Shown: positions 41,856-49,298 of the stretch, piece after piece
Position numbering within the stretch: the first letter of the stretch is position 1
Layout of the letters: every line of letters begins with the position of its first letter
NCBI GenBank assembly: GCA_022779365.1
Contig: JALFSI010000032.1
Coordinates: 17,187 to 81,186 of the forward strand
Source of the DNA: CAG-170 sp022779365
GTDB taxonomy: Bacteria; Bacillota; Clostridia; Oscillospirales; Oscillospiraceae
Reading direction: 5' to 3'
DNA length: 64,000 nt
Notes under the pieces: model-generated
What the model was told of the DNA's origin: nothing
The model's input: only the letters and a program-made list of their open reading frames with translations
Databases searched by the model: none
Translations under genes and position numbers: made by a program

Positions 41856-43111
41856 GGCGTCGCTCCTTTCATCGTTTCAAGATCGTCCCAGAAGCGGGGG
41901 TAGGATTTGGAGGTCGTTTCACTGCCGCGCACCGTGACCGGCGCGGCACACAGCGCCGCTGCGATGGCGGCGGACATGGCGATGCGGTGGTCGCCGCACG
42001 CGTCCGCCGTGCCGCCCGTGAGCGGCGCGCCGCCGAGGATGTCCAGCCCGTCCGGCAGCTCGCGCACGCGCCCGCCGAGGGCGGTGAGCATCTGCGCGAC
42101 CGAGGCAAGGCGGTCGGATTCCTTCAGCCGCAGCCGCGCGGCGTTTACGATATGCGTCTCGCCGTCTGCCGCGGCGGCGACCACGCTTAAGATCGGGATG
42201 AGGTCGGGGATCTGTCCGGCATCAATGGTAATGGCGCGCAGCGGTTGCCGGCGGACCGTTACCGCGTCGGCATCCGTCCACTGAACGTCTGCGCCAAGCT
42301 CCCGCAGGAGCGTCAGCACGGCGCGGTCCGGCTGCGCGGAATCGCGCCGCAGACCCGACACCGTCACGCCGCGCGCCGACAGCGCGCCCGCGCACAGGAA
42401 AAACGCGGCGGAGGACCAGTCGCCCTCAACTGGGAGCACCTCCGGCAGCCGCACCGTCTGCCCGCCGGGGATGTCCCAGCCGCCGGGGGCGCGTGAAAGC
42501 CGGACGCCGCCTGTCTCCAGCGCTTGCTCCGTCATGCGCACATACGCCGCCGACTGGAGCGCCGTGGTCAGCAGCAAGGTGCTGTGTTCGCTCAAAAACG
42601 GCAGCGCCAGCAGCAGACCCGTGATGTACTGCGAGGAAATATTGCCGGGGAGCATAAACTCGCCGCCTGTGAGCTGCCCGCTGCAATAGAGCTTTGCGCC
42701 CTCGGTACGCAGCACCATACCGTGCTGCGTGAGCTGCTGATCCAGCGGGGCGAGCGGGCGCTCCGCCAGCCGCCCCTCGCGCAGGAACACGGCGTTTGCG
42801 CCGAGCAGCCCGCACACGGGGAGCAAAAACCGCAGCGTCGAGCCGCTTTCACGGCACGGAAGCTCGCAAAGCCCCTTCGGTACGCGCACGATGGGCGAAA
42901 CGCGCAGCCCCTCCGGCATTTGCCGGATGTCTGCCCCCAGCGCCGTCAGGCAGTGCACGGTGGCGAGAATATCGTCCGAAAAGCCGTCCAGCCTCAGCTC
43001 AACCGGCGCAGCGCCGAGCGCGGCGCAGATGAGCAGGCGGTGCGCCTGCGATTTGGACGCCGGGATGCGCACGCTGCCGGAAAGCGCCCCCGGCTGGACC
43101 GTGCGCGTCAT
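41852..43111 (-). CDS. aroA: 3-phosphoshikimate 1-carboxyvinyltransferase (EPSP synthase)
   Basis: A 419-residue EPSP synthase. PASKSQAHRLLICAAL is the active-site Lys/Ser/Arg block; CRESGSTLRFLLPV, PGNISSQYITGLLLALPF and EVLPVEGDWSSAAFFL follow in order; LKESDRLASVAQML and the C-terminal DHRIAMSAAIAA complete it. The glyphosate-contact region reads ESGSTLRF rather than the class I GNAGTAMR, so it is a class II-like enzyme (inference). The start has GGGAGG at 6 nt; it overlaps aroB by 4 nt. Confidence 0.95.
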   Translation of the reverse strand: MTRTVQPGALSGSVRIPASKSQAHRLLICAALGAAPVELRLDGFSDDILATVHCLTALGADIRQMPEGLRVSPIVRVPKGLCELPCRESGSTLRFLLPVCGLLGANAVFLREGRLAERPLAPLDQQLTQHGMVLRTEGAKLYCSGQLTGGEFMLPGNISSQYITGLLLALPFLSEHSTLLLTTALQSAAYVRMTEQALETGGVRLSRAPGGWDIPGGQTVRLPEVLPVEGDWSSAAFFLCAGALSARGVTVSGLRRDSAQPDRAVLTLLRELGADVQWTDADAVTVRRQPLRAITIDAGQIPDLIPILSVVAAAADGETHIVNAARLRLKESDRLASVAQMLTALGGRVRELPDGLDILGGAPLTGGTADACGDHRIAMSAAIAAALCAAPVTVRGSETTSKSYPRFWDDLETMKGATP

Positions 43112-44166
43112 TTCGCGCCTCCCGCCGCGAGCCACGCGGGCACGTCCGAAAGCGCCGCCGGTTCAATACGGCAGTGTCCCAGCCGGTCGGGCACGATCAG
43201 GTGGATGGAGCTTCCCTCGATCTTTTTGTCGGCGCACAGCGCGCCGTAGAGCATATCCGCCGAAAAATCGGTTTCAGACGGCAGCCCATACTGCCGCAGC
43301 AGCGCCAGCAACGCCTCCGGCACGTCCGCGCCGCAAAGCCCGCGCGCACACGCCGCGCGCGACGCCATCGCCATGCCGATGGCAACGGCGCTGCCATGTG
43401 AAACGGCAAAGCGGCTGCACGCCTCCACCGCGTGCCCGAACGTGTGCCCGAAATTCAGAAGCTGCCGCCGTCCGCGGTCAAATTCGTCCTCGCTGACCAC
43501 GTCGCGCTTCATGCGCACGCACGTCGTCACGACGTGCTCAAGCTGCTCGCGCGCGGGCGTTTCGGAAAGCTGGCGCAGGAACTCGGCATTGTCGATCATG
43601 CCGTATTTGATGACCTCGGCGCAGCCGTCGCGGAACGTCTGCTCAGGAAGAGACCCAAGCGTATCAAGGTCGCACAGGACGATGGACGGCTGGTGGAAGC
43701 AGCCGGCGAGATTTTTGCCCGCCGGCAGATCGACCGCCGTCTTGCCGCCGACCGAGGAATCGACCGCCGCGAGGAGCGTCGTGGGCACCTGCACATAGCG
43801 GATGCCGCGCAGATACGTCGCCGCCGCAAAGCCGCCGAGGTCGCCCGTCACGCCGCCGCCCAGCGCCACGAGCACATCTGTGCGCGTCAGGCGCTTTTCG
43901 GCAAGGAAATTCACAAGCTCGGCGTAGGTCGTGAGATTTTTAGAAGCCTCGCCGTGCGGAAATACAAAGGGAACGACGCGATAGCCCGCGTTTTCAAGCT
44001 GCGTACAAAGCGCCGCGCCGTAGAGCGAAAAGACCGTGTCGTCCGAAACGACCGCCGCCGTCTCGCCGCCGCACACCGCGCGCACGCGCTCACCCGCCGA
44101 TGCGAGCAGTCCGTGCCCGATCTCAACGGTATAGGGGATGCGCGTTTTGACCTCGACCTGTGTCAT
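43108..44166 (-). CDS. aroB: 3-dehydroquinate synthase
   Basis: A 352-residue NAD- and metal-dependent cyclase of the shikimate pathway. ALGGGVTGDLGGFAAATYLRG is the hallmark; PTTLLAAVDSSVGGKTAVDLPAGKNL, GCAEVIKYGMI and LLNFGHTFGHAVEA carry substrate and zinc ligands. The start overlaps the tyrA stop by 4 nt; the open frame upstream lies inside tyrA and is not used. Confidence 0.95.
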   Translation of the reverse strand: MTQVEVKTRIPYTVEIGHGLLASAGERVRAVCGGETAAVVSDDTVFSLYGAALCTQLENAGYRVVPFVFPHGEASKNLTTYAELVNFLAEKRLTRTDVLVALGGGVTGDLGGFAAATYLRGIRYVQVPTTLLAAVDSSVGGKTAVDLPAGKNLAGCFHQPSIVLCDLDTLGSLPEQTFRDGCAEVIKYGMIDNAEFLRQLSETPAREQLEHVVTTCVRMKRDVVSEDEFDRGRRQLLNFGHTFGHAVEACSRFAVSHGSAVAIGMAMASRAACARGLCGADVPEALLALLRQYGLPSETDFSADMLYGALCADKKIEGSSIHLIVPDRLGHCRIEPAALSDVPAWLAAGGAK

Positions 44167-44993
44167 CCGTCGATCTCCTCCTTCCGGCGTTTGCCGTCCT
44201 CCAAAAGCTGCGTCAGGCGCGAAAGGTCGTTTTCCGCGATGGCGTCGCGGTACTCGGTCAGATGCCCGATCAGCCAGTCGAGCTCCCGTATCAGGCAGTC
44301 GCCGTTTTCCAGAAACAGCTCCGCCCACATCGGTGCGTTCAGCCACGCGACGCGCGTTAAGTCCTTGTAGCTGCCGGCGGAAAAGCCCTTGTGCGCCTGC
44401 GCCGTCGGGCTTTTTACATACGCGTTCGACACGACGTGCGCAAGCTGCGAGGTAAAGGCGATCATCTCATCGTGCCGTTCCGCCGTGGTGACGGAAAACC
44501 GCCCGAAGCCCGCCGGGGCGAGCAGCGCCTTCGCGCGCTCCAAAAGCGCGATGTCGTCAAAGCGCGGCGGCACGAGCACCATCGGCGCGCGGTGATAGAG
44601 GTTGGCGCGCGCGTTCACAAAGCCGCCCAGATGGCTTCCCGCCATGGGGTGTCCGCCGATGTAGGTAAAGCGATATTCCTCCGCCAGCGGCATGAGCGCG
44701 CCGCAGACCACGCGCTTTGTGCCGCAGCAGTCGATGACGAGCGGGTGCTGCCCAATGTGCGGCGCGAGCGCCCGCACCGCCTCGATCGCCGCCAGCGGCG
44801 TGATGCACACGAGCACAATGTCGCACTGCGAGACGCTTTCGGCGTCGAGCTTGCCGTCCACCGCACCGTAAATTTCGGCAAAGGAGAAGATGGACGCGTC
44901 GCGGTCATCCGCCAGCACGCGCCAGCCCGCGTCGTGATACGCCTTGGCGAATGAACCGCCGATCAGCCCCAGACCGATGATGCCCGCCGTCAT
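44163..44993 (-). CDS. tyrA: Prephenate dehydrogenase
   Basis: A 276-residue NAD-dependent enzyme for tyrosine synthesis. The Rossmann loop is GIIGLGLIGGSFAKAYHDAG; HPMAGSHLGGF carries the catalytic His; MVLVPP and FTSQLAHVVSNAYV follow. No ACT domain is present, so feedback probably acts elsewhere. It overlaps aroF and aroB by 4 nt on each side. Confidence 0.93.
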   Translation of the reverse strand: MTAGIIGLGLIGGSFAKAYHDAGWRVLADDRDASIFSFAEIYGAVDGKLDAESVSQCDIVLVCITPLAAIEAVRALAPHIGQHPLVIDCCGTKRVVCGALMPLAEEYRFTYIGGHPMAGSHLGGFVNARANLYHRAPMVLVPPRFDDIALLERAKALLAPAGFGRFSVTTAERHDEMIAFTSQLAHVVSNAYVKSPTAQAHKGFSAGSYKDLTRVAWLNAPMWAELFLENGDCLIRELDWLIGHLTEYRDAIAENDLSRLTQLLEDGKRRKEEIDG

Positions 44994-45994
44994 GCCTGCA
45001 CCGCCTGCCGCACCGCGGCGACCTTCCGGCTCAGGTGCAAAAACTGCTCCGGCGTGAGCGACTGCGCGCCGTCACACAGCGCGTGGATGGGATCGTTGTG
45101 GACCTCGATCATCAGCCCGTCCGCACCGCACGCCGCGCCCGCCAGCGCCATGGGCTCGACCAGCCGGGCAATGCCCGTGGCATGGCTCGGATCGACGATG
45201 ACCGGCAGGTGCGACAGCTCATGCAGCATCGGCACGGCGGAGAGGTCCAGCGTGTTGCGCGTGAGCGTTTCATAGGTGCGGATGCCGCGCTCGCAGAGAA
45301 TGACCTGCTCGTTACCGCTCGCCATGATGTATTCCGCACTCATTAAAAGCTCCGTCATCGTGTTCGCCAGTCCGCGCTTGAGCAGGATGGGCTTGCGGAG
45401 CTTGCCAAGCTCCTGAAGCAGGTCAAAATTCTGCATATTGCGCGCGCCGACCTGGATGATGTCCACATCTTCAAAAAGATCGAGCGCGCTCACGCTCATG
45501 ATCTCCGTCACGATGGGAAGCCCGGTCTCTTTCCGCGCCAGCTTTAGAAGCTCCAGACCATTGGCCTTCAAGCCCTGGAAGGCATAGGGCGAGGTGCGGG
45601 GCTTGAACGCGCCGCCGCGCAAAATTTTCGCGCCCGCCTTTTTGACCTCCGTCGCTACCGCCACGATCTGCTCTTCGGACTCGACCGAGCACGGACCTGC
45701 GATGAGGCAGAAGTTTCCGCCGCCGAGCTTGGCATCGCCCACGGTGATGACGGTATCGTCAGGGTGGAATTTGCGGTTGCAGCACTTGAAGGGGTCGGTC
45801 ACGCGCTTGACCGACTCCACGATGTCCAGACTGCTGACAAGGTCAATGTCCAGACTGCGCGTATCGCCGATCAGACCGAGAATGGTATGGTACTCGCCGA
45901 CGGAGACGTGCACGCCGAGATTTTGCGCGCGAAACCATTCGATGAGCTGATTTTTCCGTTCTTCCGAGGTGGTGGGTTTGAGAATGACGACCAT
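44990..45994 (-). CDS. aroF: DAHP synthase, AroA-beta/AroF type with N-terminal regulatory domain
   Basis: A 334-residue 3-deoxy-7-phosphoheptulonate synthase, the entry step of the pathway. Residues 1-65 form the ferredoxin-like regulatory domain (VVILKPTTSEERKNQLIEWF); the TIM barrel has LIAGPCSVESEEQI, LRGGAFKPRTSPYAFQG, ILLKRGL, ILCERGIRTYE and VDPSHATG. It is the first structural gene of the operon. Strong RBS AGGAGG. It lies behind a leader peptide and attenuator, so its transcription is probably tied to Phe/Tyr supply. Confidence 0.95.
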   Translation of the reverse strand: MVVILKPTTSEERKNQLIEWFRAQNLGVHVSVGEYHTILGLIGDTRSLDIDLVSSLDIVESVKRVTDPFKCCNRKFHPDDTVITVGDAKLGGGNFCLIAGPCSVESEEQIVAVATEVKKAGAKILRGGAFKPRTSPYAFQGLKANGLELLKLARKETGLPIVTEIMSVSALDLFEDVDIIQVGARNMQNFDLLQELGKLRKPILLKRGLANTMTELLMSAEYIMASGNEQVILCERGIRTYETLTRNTLDLSAVPMLHELSHLPVIVDPSHATGIARLVEPMALAGAACGADGLMIEVHNDPIHALCDGAQSLTPEQFLHLSRKVAAVRQAVQA

Positions 45995-46014
45995 GGTAAA
46001 AGCCTCCTAGCATA

Positions 46015-46080
46015 CAAAAAACGGCACAGACCGTAATCTGTGCCGCAAAAAACGAAACCTGATTTTGTGCATCACAAATT
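46015..46080 (-). terminator. Attenuator of the aro operon
   Basis: In the minus direction a small hairpin (TTTGTG-ATG-CACAAA, 46063-46078) is followed by the stem CGGCACAGA ... TCTGTGCCG (46022-46045) and a run of six T directly before the aroF RBS. This is a strong intrinsic terminator placed between the leader peptide and the first gene. Confidence 0.85.
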
Positions 46081-46087
46081 ACCCTTA

Positions 46088-46144
46088 CTATGCGTTCATA
46101 GTAAAGTAAAAATAGTAGGATGCAGCAAAAATGGACTGGTTCAT
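46088..46144 (-). CDS. Aromatic leader peptide of the aro operon
   Basis: An 18-residue frame, MNQSIFAASYYFYFTMNA, ending in tandem stops TAG TAA. Six of its residues are Phe or Tyr, with the run Tyr-Tyr-Phe-Tyr-Phe. It has a GGGAG ribosome site 8 nt upstream and lies between a consensus promoter and an intrinsic terminator. This is the arrangement of ribosome-mediated attenuation as in pheA/his/trp leaders: stalling at Tyr/Phe codons when charged tRNAs are scarce would free the operon. The peptide itself has no other expected function. Confidence 0.85.
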   Translation of the reverse strand: MNQSIFAASYYFYFTMNA

Positions 46145-46177
46145 TATAAAATCTCCCGAATACTTGATTCTGCGTGT

Positions 46178-46206
46178 ATTCTACTGCGGGAGGCGGAAAA
46201 TGTCAA
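46178..46206 (-). promoter_or_regulatory. aro operon promoter
   Basis: On the minus strand TTGACA and TAGAAT are separated by exactly 17 bp, about 34 bp before the leader-peptide start. Confidence 0.88.
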
Positions 46207-46305
46207 TAACAAAGTGACGCGCGAAAGAAAAAGATTCTCGCACATCCGCTTGTTTTTTTGTGCGGTTTGTGGTATTTGTAAGAAAACGCGGAAAGGAGTC
46301 TTTGT

Positions 46306-46929
46306 ATGAAGGTATTGTTGCTCAACGGCAGCCCACATGAGTTTGGCTGCACCTATACGGCGCTGCGCGAGGTGGCGGGGGCACTGGAAGAGGGCGGCGT
46401 GGAGACGGAGATCTTCTGGATCGGCAATAAGCCGCAGGGCGGCTGCATCGCCTGCGGCGCGTGCGGCAAAACGGGCAAGTGCGCCTTTGACGGCGGTGTG
46501 AACGACTTTGCCCGGTGCGCGCAGACGGCGGACGGGTTCGTGTTCGGCTCGCCGGTGCATTATGCCGCCATATCCGGCGATCTCAAGGGCTTTCTCGACC
46601 GGCTGTTTTACTCCGCCCCGCAGGGGACGTTCCGGCTCAAGCCCGCGGCGGTGGTCGTGAGCGCGCGGCGCGGCGGCACAACGGCGGCGTATGAGCAGCT
46701 TCTCAAATACCCCGGCATCTCCGAAATGCCCATCATCTCCTCGCGCTACTGGAATATGGTCCATGGCGCGACGCCCGACGACGTGCGGCAGGACGAAGAG
46801 GGGCTTGCGTGTATGCGCGTGCTGGGCGCGAATATGGCGTATTTCCTGCGCTGCCGTGAGGCAGCGGAGCGGGCGGGCATCCAGATGCCCGCGGAAGAGC
46901 CGCGCGTCTGGACAAATTTTATCAGATAA
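46306..46929 (+). CDS. Flavodoxin-fold NAD(P)H-dependent FMN reductase
   Basis: A 207-residue flavoprotein of the iron-sulfur flavoprotein/FMN-reductase type. KVLLLNGSPHEFGCTYTAL is the FMN-phosphate loop, and FGSPVHYAAISGDLKGFLDRL binds the isoalloxazine ring. A Cys cluster GGCIACGACGKTGKC (about 46-60) resembles the site that can hold a 4Fe-4S cluster or disulfide. Role: electron transfer or reduction of quinones and oxygen species; substrate unknown. RBS AAAGGAG. It precedes the YfcE gene by 12 bp. Confidence 0.85.
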   Translation: MKVLLLNGSPHEFGCTYTALREVAGALEEGGVETEIFWIGNKPQGGCIACGACGKTGKCAFDGGVNDFARCAQTADGFVFGSPVHYAAISGDLKGFLDRLFYSAPQGTFRLKPAAVVVSARRGGTTAAYEQLLKYPGISEMPIISSRYWNMVHGATPDDVRQDEEGLACMRVLGANMAYFLRCREAAERAGIQMPAEEPRVWTNFIR

Positions 46930-46941
46930 AGGAACAGGACT

Positions 46942-47487
46942 ATGAAACTCATGATCGCCTCCGACATCCACGGCTCGGCATATTACTGCGCGCGGATGCT
47001 GGAACAATTTGAAAGGGAACACGCCGAAGCGCTCATCCTGCTCGGCGACGTGCTCTATCACGGCCCGCGCAACGATCTGCCGCGCGACTACGCGCCCAAG
47101 CAGGTCATCGCGCAGCTCAACCCCTTGGCGGACAAAATTCTCGCCGTGCGCGGCAACTGCGACTGCGAGGTCGATCAGATGGTGCTGCGCTTCCCGGTGC
47201 TGGCGGATTACGGCGTGCTGTTTCTCGGCGGCAGGACGGTCTATCTCACGCACGGGCATATCGTCAATAAAGAAAAGCCCATCCCGTTCGTGCAGGGCGG
47301 CATTCTGCTGCACGGGCACACGCACGTCCCCGCCTGCGAGGACTGTGGCGGGTTCTGGTATCTGAACCCCGGCTCGGTCTCCATCCCGAAAAACGGCTCG
47401 GCGCACAGCTACATGACGTGGGAGGACGGCACATTCTGCTGGAAGGATGTCGAAACGGGCGAGACGTGGCAGGAGCACAAATTCTGA
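46942..47487 (+). CDS. yfcE: YfcE-family metallophosphodiesterase
   Basis: A 181-residue calcineurin-like phosphoesterase. Metal ligands appear in MIASDIHGSAYY, ILLGDVLYHGPRN, VRGNCDCEVDQ, LTHGH and LLHGHTHVPACE, ending LNPGSVSIPKNGS. This order defines the YfcE/MJ0936 group, active on artificial phosphodiesters; the natural substrate is not known. Probably co-transcribed with the flavoprotein gene. Confidence 0.92.
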   Translation: MKLMIASDIHGSAYYCARMLEQFEREHAEALILLGDVLYHGPRNDLPRDYAPKQVIAQLNPLADKILAVRGNCDCEVDQMVLRFPVLADYGVLFLGGRTVYLTHGHIVNKEKPIPFVQGGILLHGHTHVPACEDCGGFWYLNPGSVSIPKNGSAHSYMTWEDGTFCWKDVETGETWQEHKF

Positions 47488-47498
47488 AGATTTCTAAA

Positions 47499-47532
47499 AG
47501 TTCCCGCCGGGCACACCGCTCCGGCGGGAACT
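47499..47532 (+). terminator. Hairpin behind yfcE
   Basis: Stem AGTTCCCGCCGG ... CCGGCGGGAACT with a 10-nt loop. It lacks a clean T-run, so it may be a weak or Rho-aided terminator. TATGTTATACT just after could be the -10 region of the lipoprotein gene. Confidence 0.55.
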
Positions 47533-47570
47533 ATGTTATACTGGAAAAAAAGAACTGGGAGGGGAAAACT

Positions 47571-49007
47571 ATGAAGCGCATGATGACGCTGATTTGCGCG
47601 CTGGCGCTGTTTGCCGCGCTGCTGACCGGCTGCGCCGCGAGGCTGCCGGAGGAGGACGCGGCGCAGCCGCCGCAGAATGCGGAGCGGGCGGCGGCGGAAG
47701 AAGTGGTTCAGCCGACAGTCGAAGAGGTTGATGAACCTGCGGAAGAAACGCGCTCGGCGCAGGAGCTTCTGGATGTGTATCTCGGGCGGGACAACGCCCC
47801 GGCGCAGGCAGCCGAAGAGCTGCTGGCGCAGCCGGAGCAGGCGGCGGCACTGGCGATGCAGGAGCTGCTCCGGCTTCCGGAGGGGTCACTGTACGACGCG
47901 GCGAACGGCGACACTGAGGTTGGCAAGCTCTACCGGCTCTTTGCCCGCGCGCTCGCGGGCGACACGGTCCGCTGGAACGCGGACGAGAGCGAATACCTAA
48001 ACGGCAATCTGAGCGAAAGCAGCAGCGTGACCGATCTTCTGACGAGCTATTTTTTCTTTGTTTCGACACACTACCGCGAGGACGGCATGGCGTGGTTAGA
48101 TGAAAATATGCCCATCTCCGCGAGCGTGCTGCGCGCCGCGTGGGAGGCAGACCCATCTCTGCGGCTTTCCATGACGCCGTGCAGCCCCATCCCGAACGGC
48201 GGCGTGCTGGAAAACGCCAAGCGCGTCTTTGCCGCCGCGCTGCGGCACGATACGCAGGTGCTGACGGAGTATGGCTATCTGGGGCTGCTGCCCGTGTGGC
48301 AGACTGACACGAGCGGCGATTGGACGCTTTCGCAGAGTGACGACGGCGTGGTGACACTGCAATTGGCAGACTGCGCGCTGCGCTATACGCCCGGCGCGGC
48401 GGAAATGCAGTCGCGCTTTGCCGGGTACGGCATGGTGGAGTACCTGCCGCAGACGGGCGACACGGAGCGGATGCAGGCGCTCGGCTACGGTGCGGAGGCG
48501 GTCGATCTGGCGGATTATTCACAGCCGCTGCGCGACGGCGAGGTGGTGCTTGCGGGCGGCGTGCAGCTCGGCATGGACTATGAAACGGTGCTGGCACTGC
48601 TGGGTGATAACGCGCAGGTGCTTTCCAGCGGCGCTCTGGAAGCGGACGGCGTGGAGTACAGCTTTTATCAGGGCAATGGGCTCGTGCCGCGCCTGTACAG
48701 CATCGGCTACCGGCTGGCGGAGGACACCTGGCTCGGCAAAACAGCGCGGCTCGCCGCGCCGCGTGATATTCACCTCGGCGACACGATGCAGAGCGTGTTC
48801 GACAAAATTCCCGGCGATACCGCGCTGCGGCAGTGGGAGTTCCAGGATGTGTACGGTCCGAACGACGACGGCAGCGCAGCGAACCTGCAATTTGTGGCGT
48901 ACAGCTTCTACAGCCTCAACCTCACCACTGCCGGCGGGCAGACGGTTTCCATCACCTTCGCCCGCGCGGATAACACGGTCAAATGGATCGACATTATGGC
49001 AGACTGA
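47571..49007 (+). CDS. Hypothetical exported lipoprotein
   Basis: A 478-residue protein with signal peptide MKRMMTLICALALFAALLTG and lipobox LTGC (Cys21), then an acidic, Ala/Glu-rich linker (about 22-60). I do not recognise the mature domain. It is globular, without repeats or further membrane segments. Two similar stretches (QLGMDYETVLALLGDNAQVL near 345 and IHLGDTMQSVFDKIPGD near 420) suggest a small repeated domain of the kind found in outer-surface proteins that carry a DxGMxxxxV pattern. RBS GGGAGGGG. Substrate or partner unknown. Confidence 0.75.
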   Translation: MKRMMTLICALALFAALLTGCAARLPEEDAAQPPQNAERAAAEEVVQPTVEEVDEPAEETRSAQELLDVYLGRDNAPAQAAEELLAQPEQAAALAMQELLRLPEGSLYDAANGDTEVGKLYRLFARALAGDTVRWNADESEYLNGNLSESSSVTDLLTSYFFFVSTHYREDGMAWLDENMPISASVLRAAWEADPSLRLSMTPCSPIPNGGVLENAKRVFAAALRHDTQVLTEYGYLGLLPVWQTDTSGDWTLSQSDDGVVTLQLADCALRYTPGAAEMQSRFAGYGMVEYLPQTGDTERMQALGYGAEAVDLADYSQPLRDGEVVLAGGVQLGMDYETVLALLGDNAQVLSSGALEADGVEYSFYQGNGLVPRLYSIGYRLAEDTWLGKTARLAAPRDIHLGDTMQSVFDKIPGDTALRQWEFQDVYGPNDDGSAANLQFVAYSFYSLNLTTAGGQTVSITFARADNTVKWIDIMAD

Positions 49008-49070
49008 GCATTTCAAAAACAGAGGCTTGAAGGGAGTTACAGCCTGCGCGCATTATTTGTGCACAGGGCG

Positions 49071-49195
49071 CTTGGCTCTCCCTCTGGGAGAGCTGTCAGC
49101 GAAGCTGACTGAGAGGGTCGGTATGGTCACTGCTGACCCTCTCCGTCCTCGCTGCGCTCGGACACCTCTCCCAAAGGGAGAGGCAAGGGGTGTTC
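49071..49195. repeat. Tripartite hairpin repeat, copy 2
   Basis: Nearly identical to 33026-33153. Differences include the last stem (CCTCTCCC/GGGAGAGG instead of CCTCCCCC/GGGGGAGG), where both arms have changed together, and GGTATGGTCACTGC for GGTGTGGTCGCTGC in the middle loop. Confidence 0.85.
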
Positions 49196-49214
49196 GCGGC
49201 GCACCAAACTGATA

Positions 49215-49252
49215 CAAAAACAGGCACAGCAGATCATCCTGCTGTGCCTGTT
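49215..49252 (-). terminator. dnaK terminator
   Basis: Stem CAGGCACAGCAG ... CTGCTGTGCCTG with a 6-nt loop; in the minus direction TTTTTG follows. It lies about 50 bp behind dnaK. Confidence 0.8.
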
Positions 49253-49298
49253 CACTGTCTCATGTGCTCCGCCAAGGCGGAGTGCTTTTATATTGTTG

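Noticed and set aside
49076..49212. Small protein containing LPLGELSAKLTERVG
   Set aside because: It is the translation of the tripartite intergenic hairpin repeat, present in the same form at 33026; it lacks RBS and family support.
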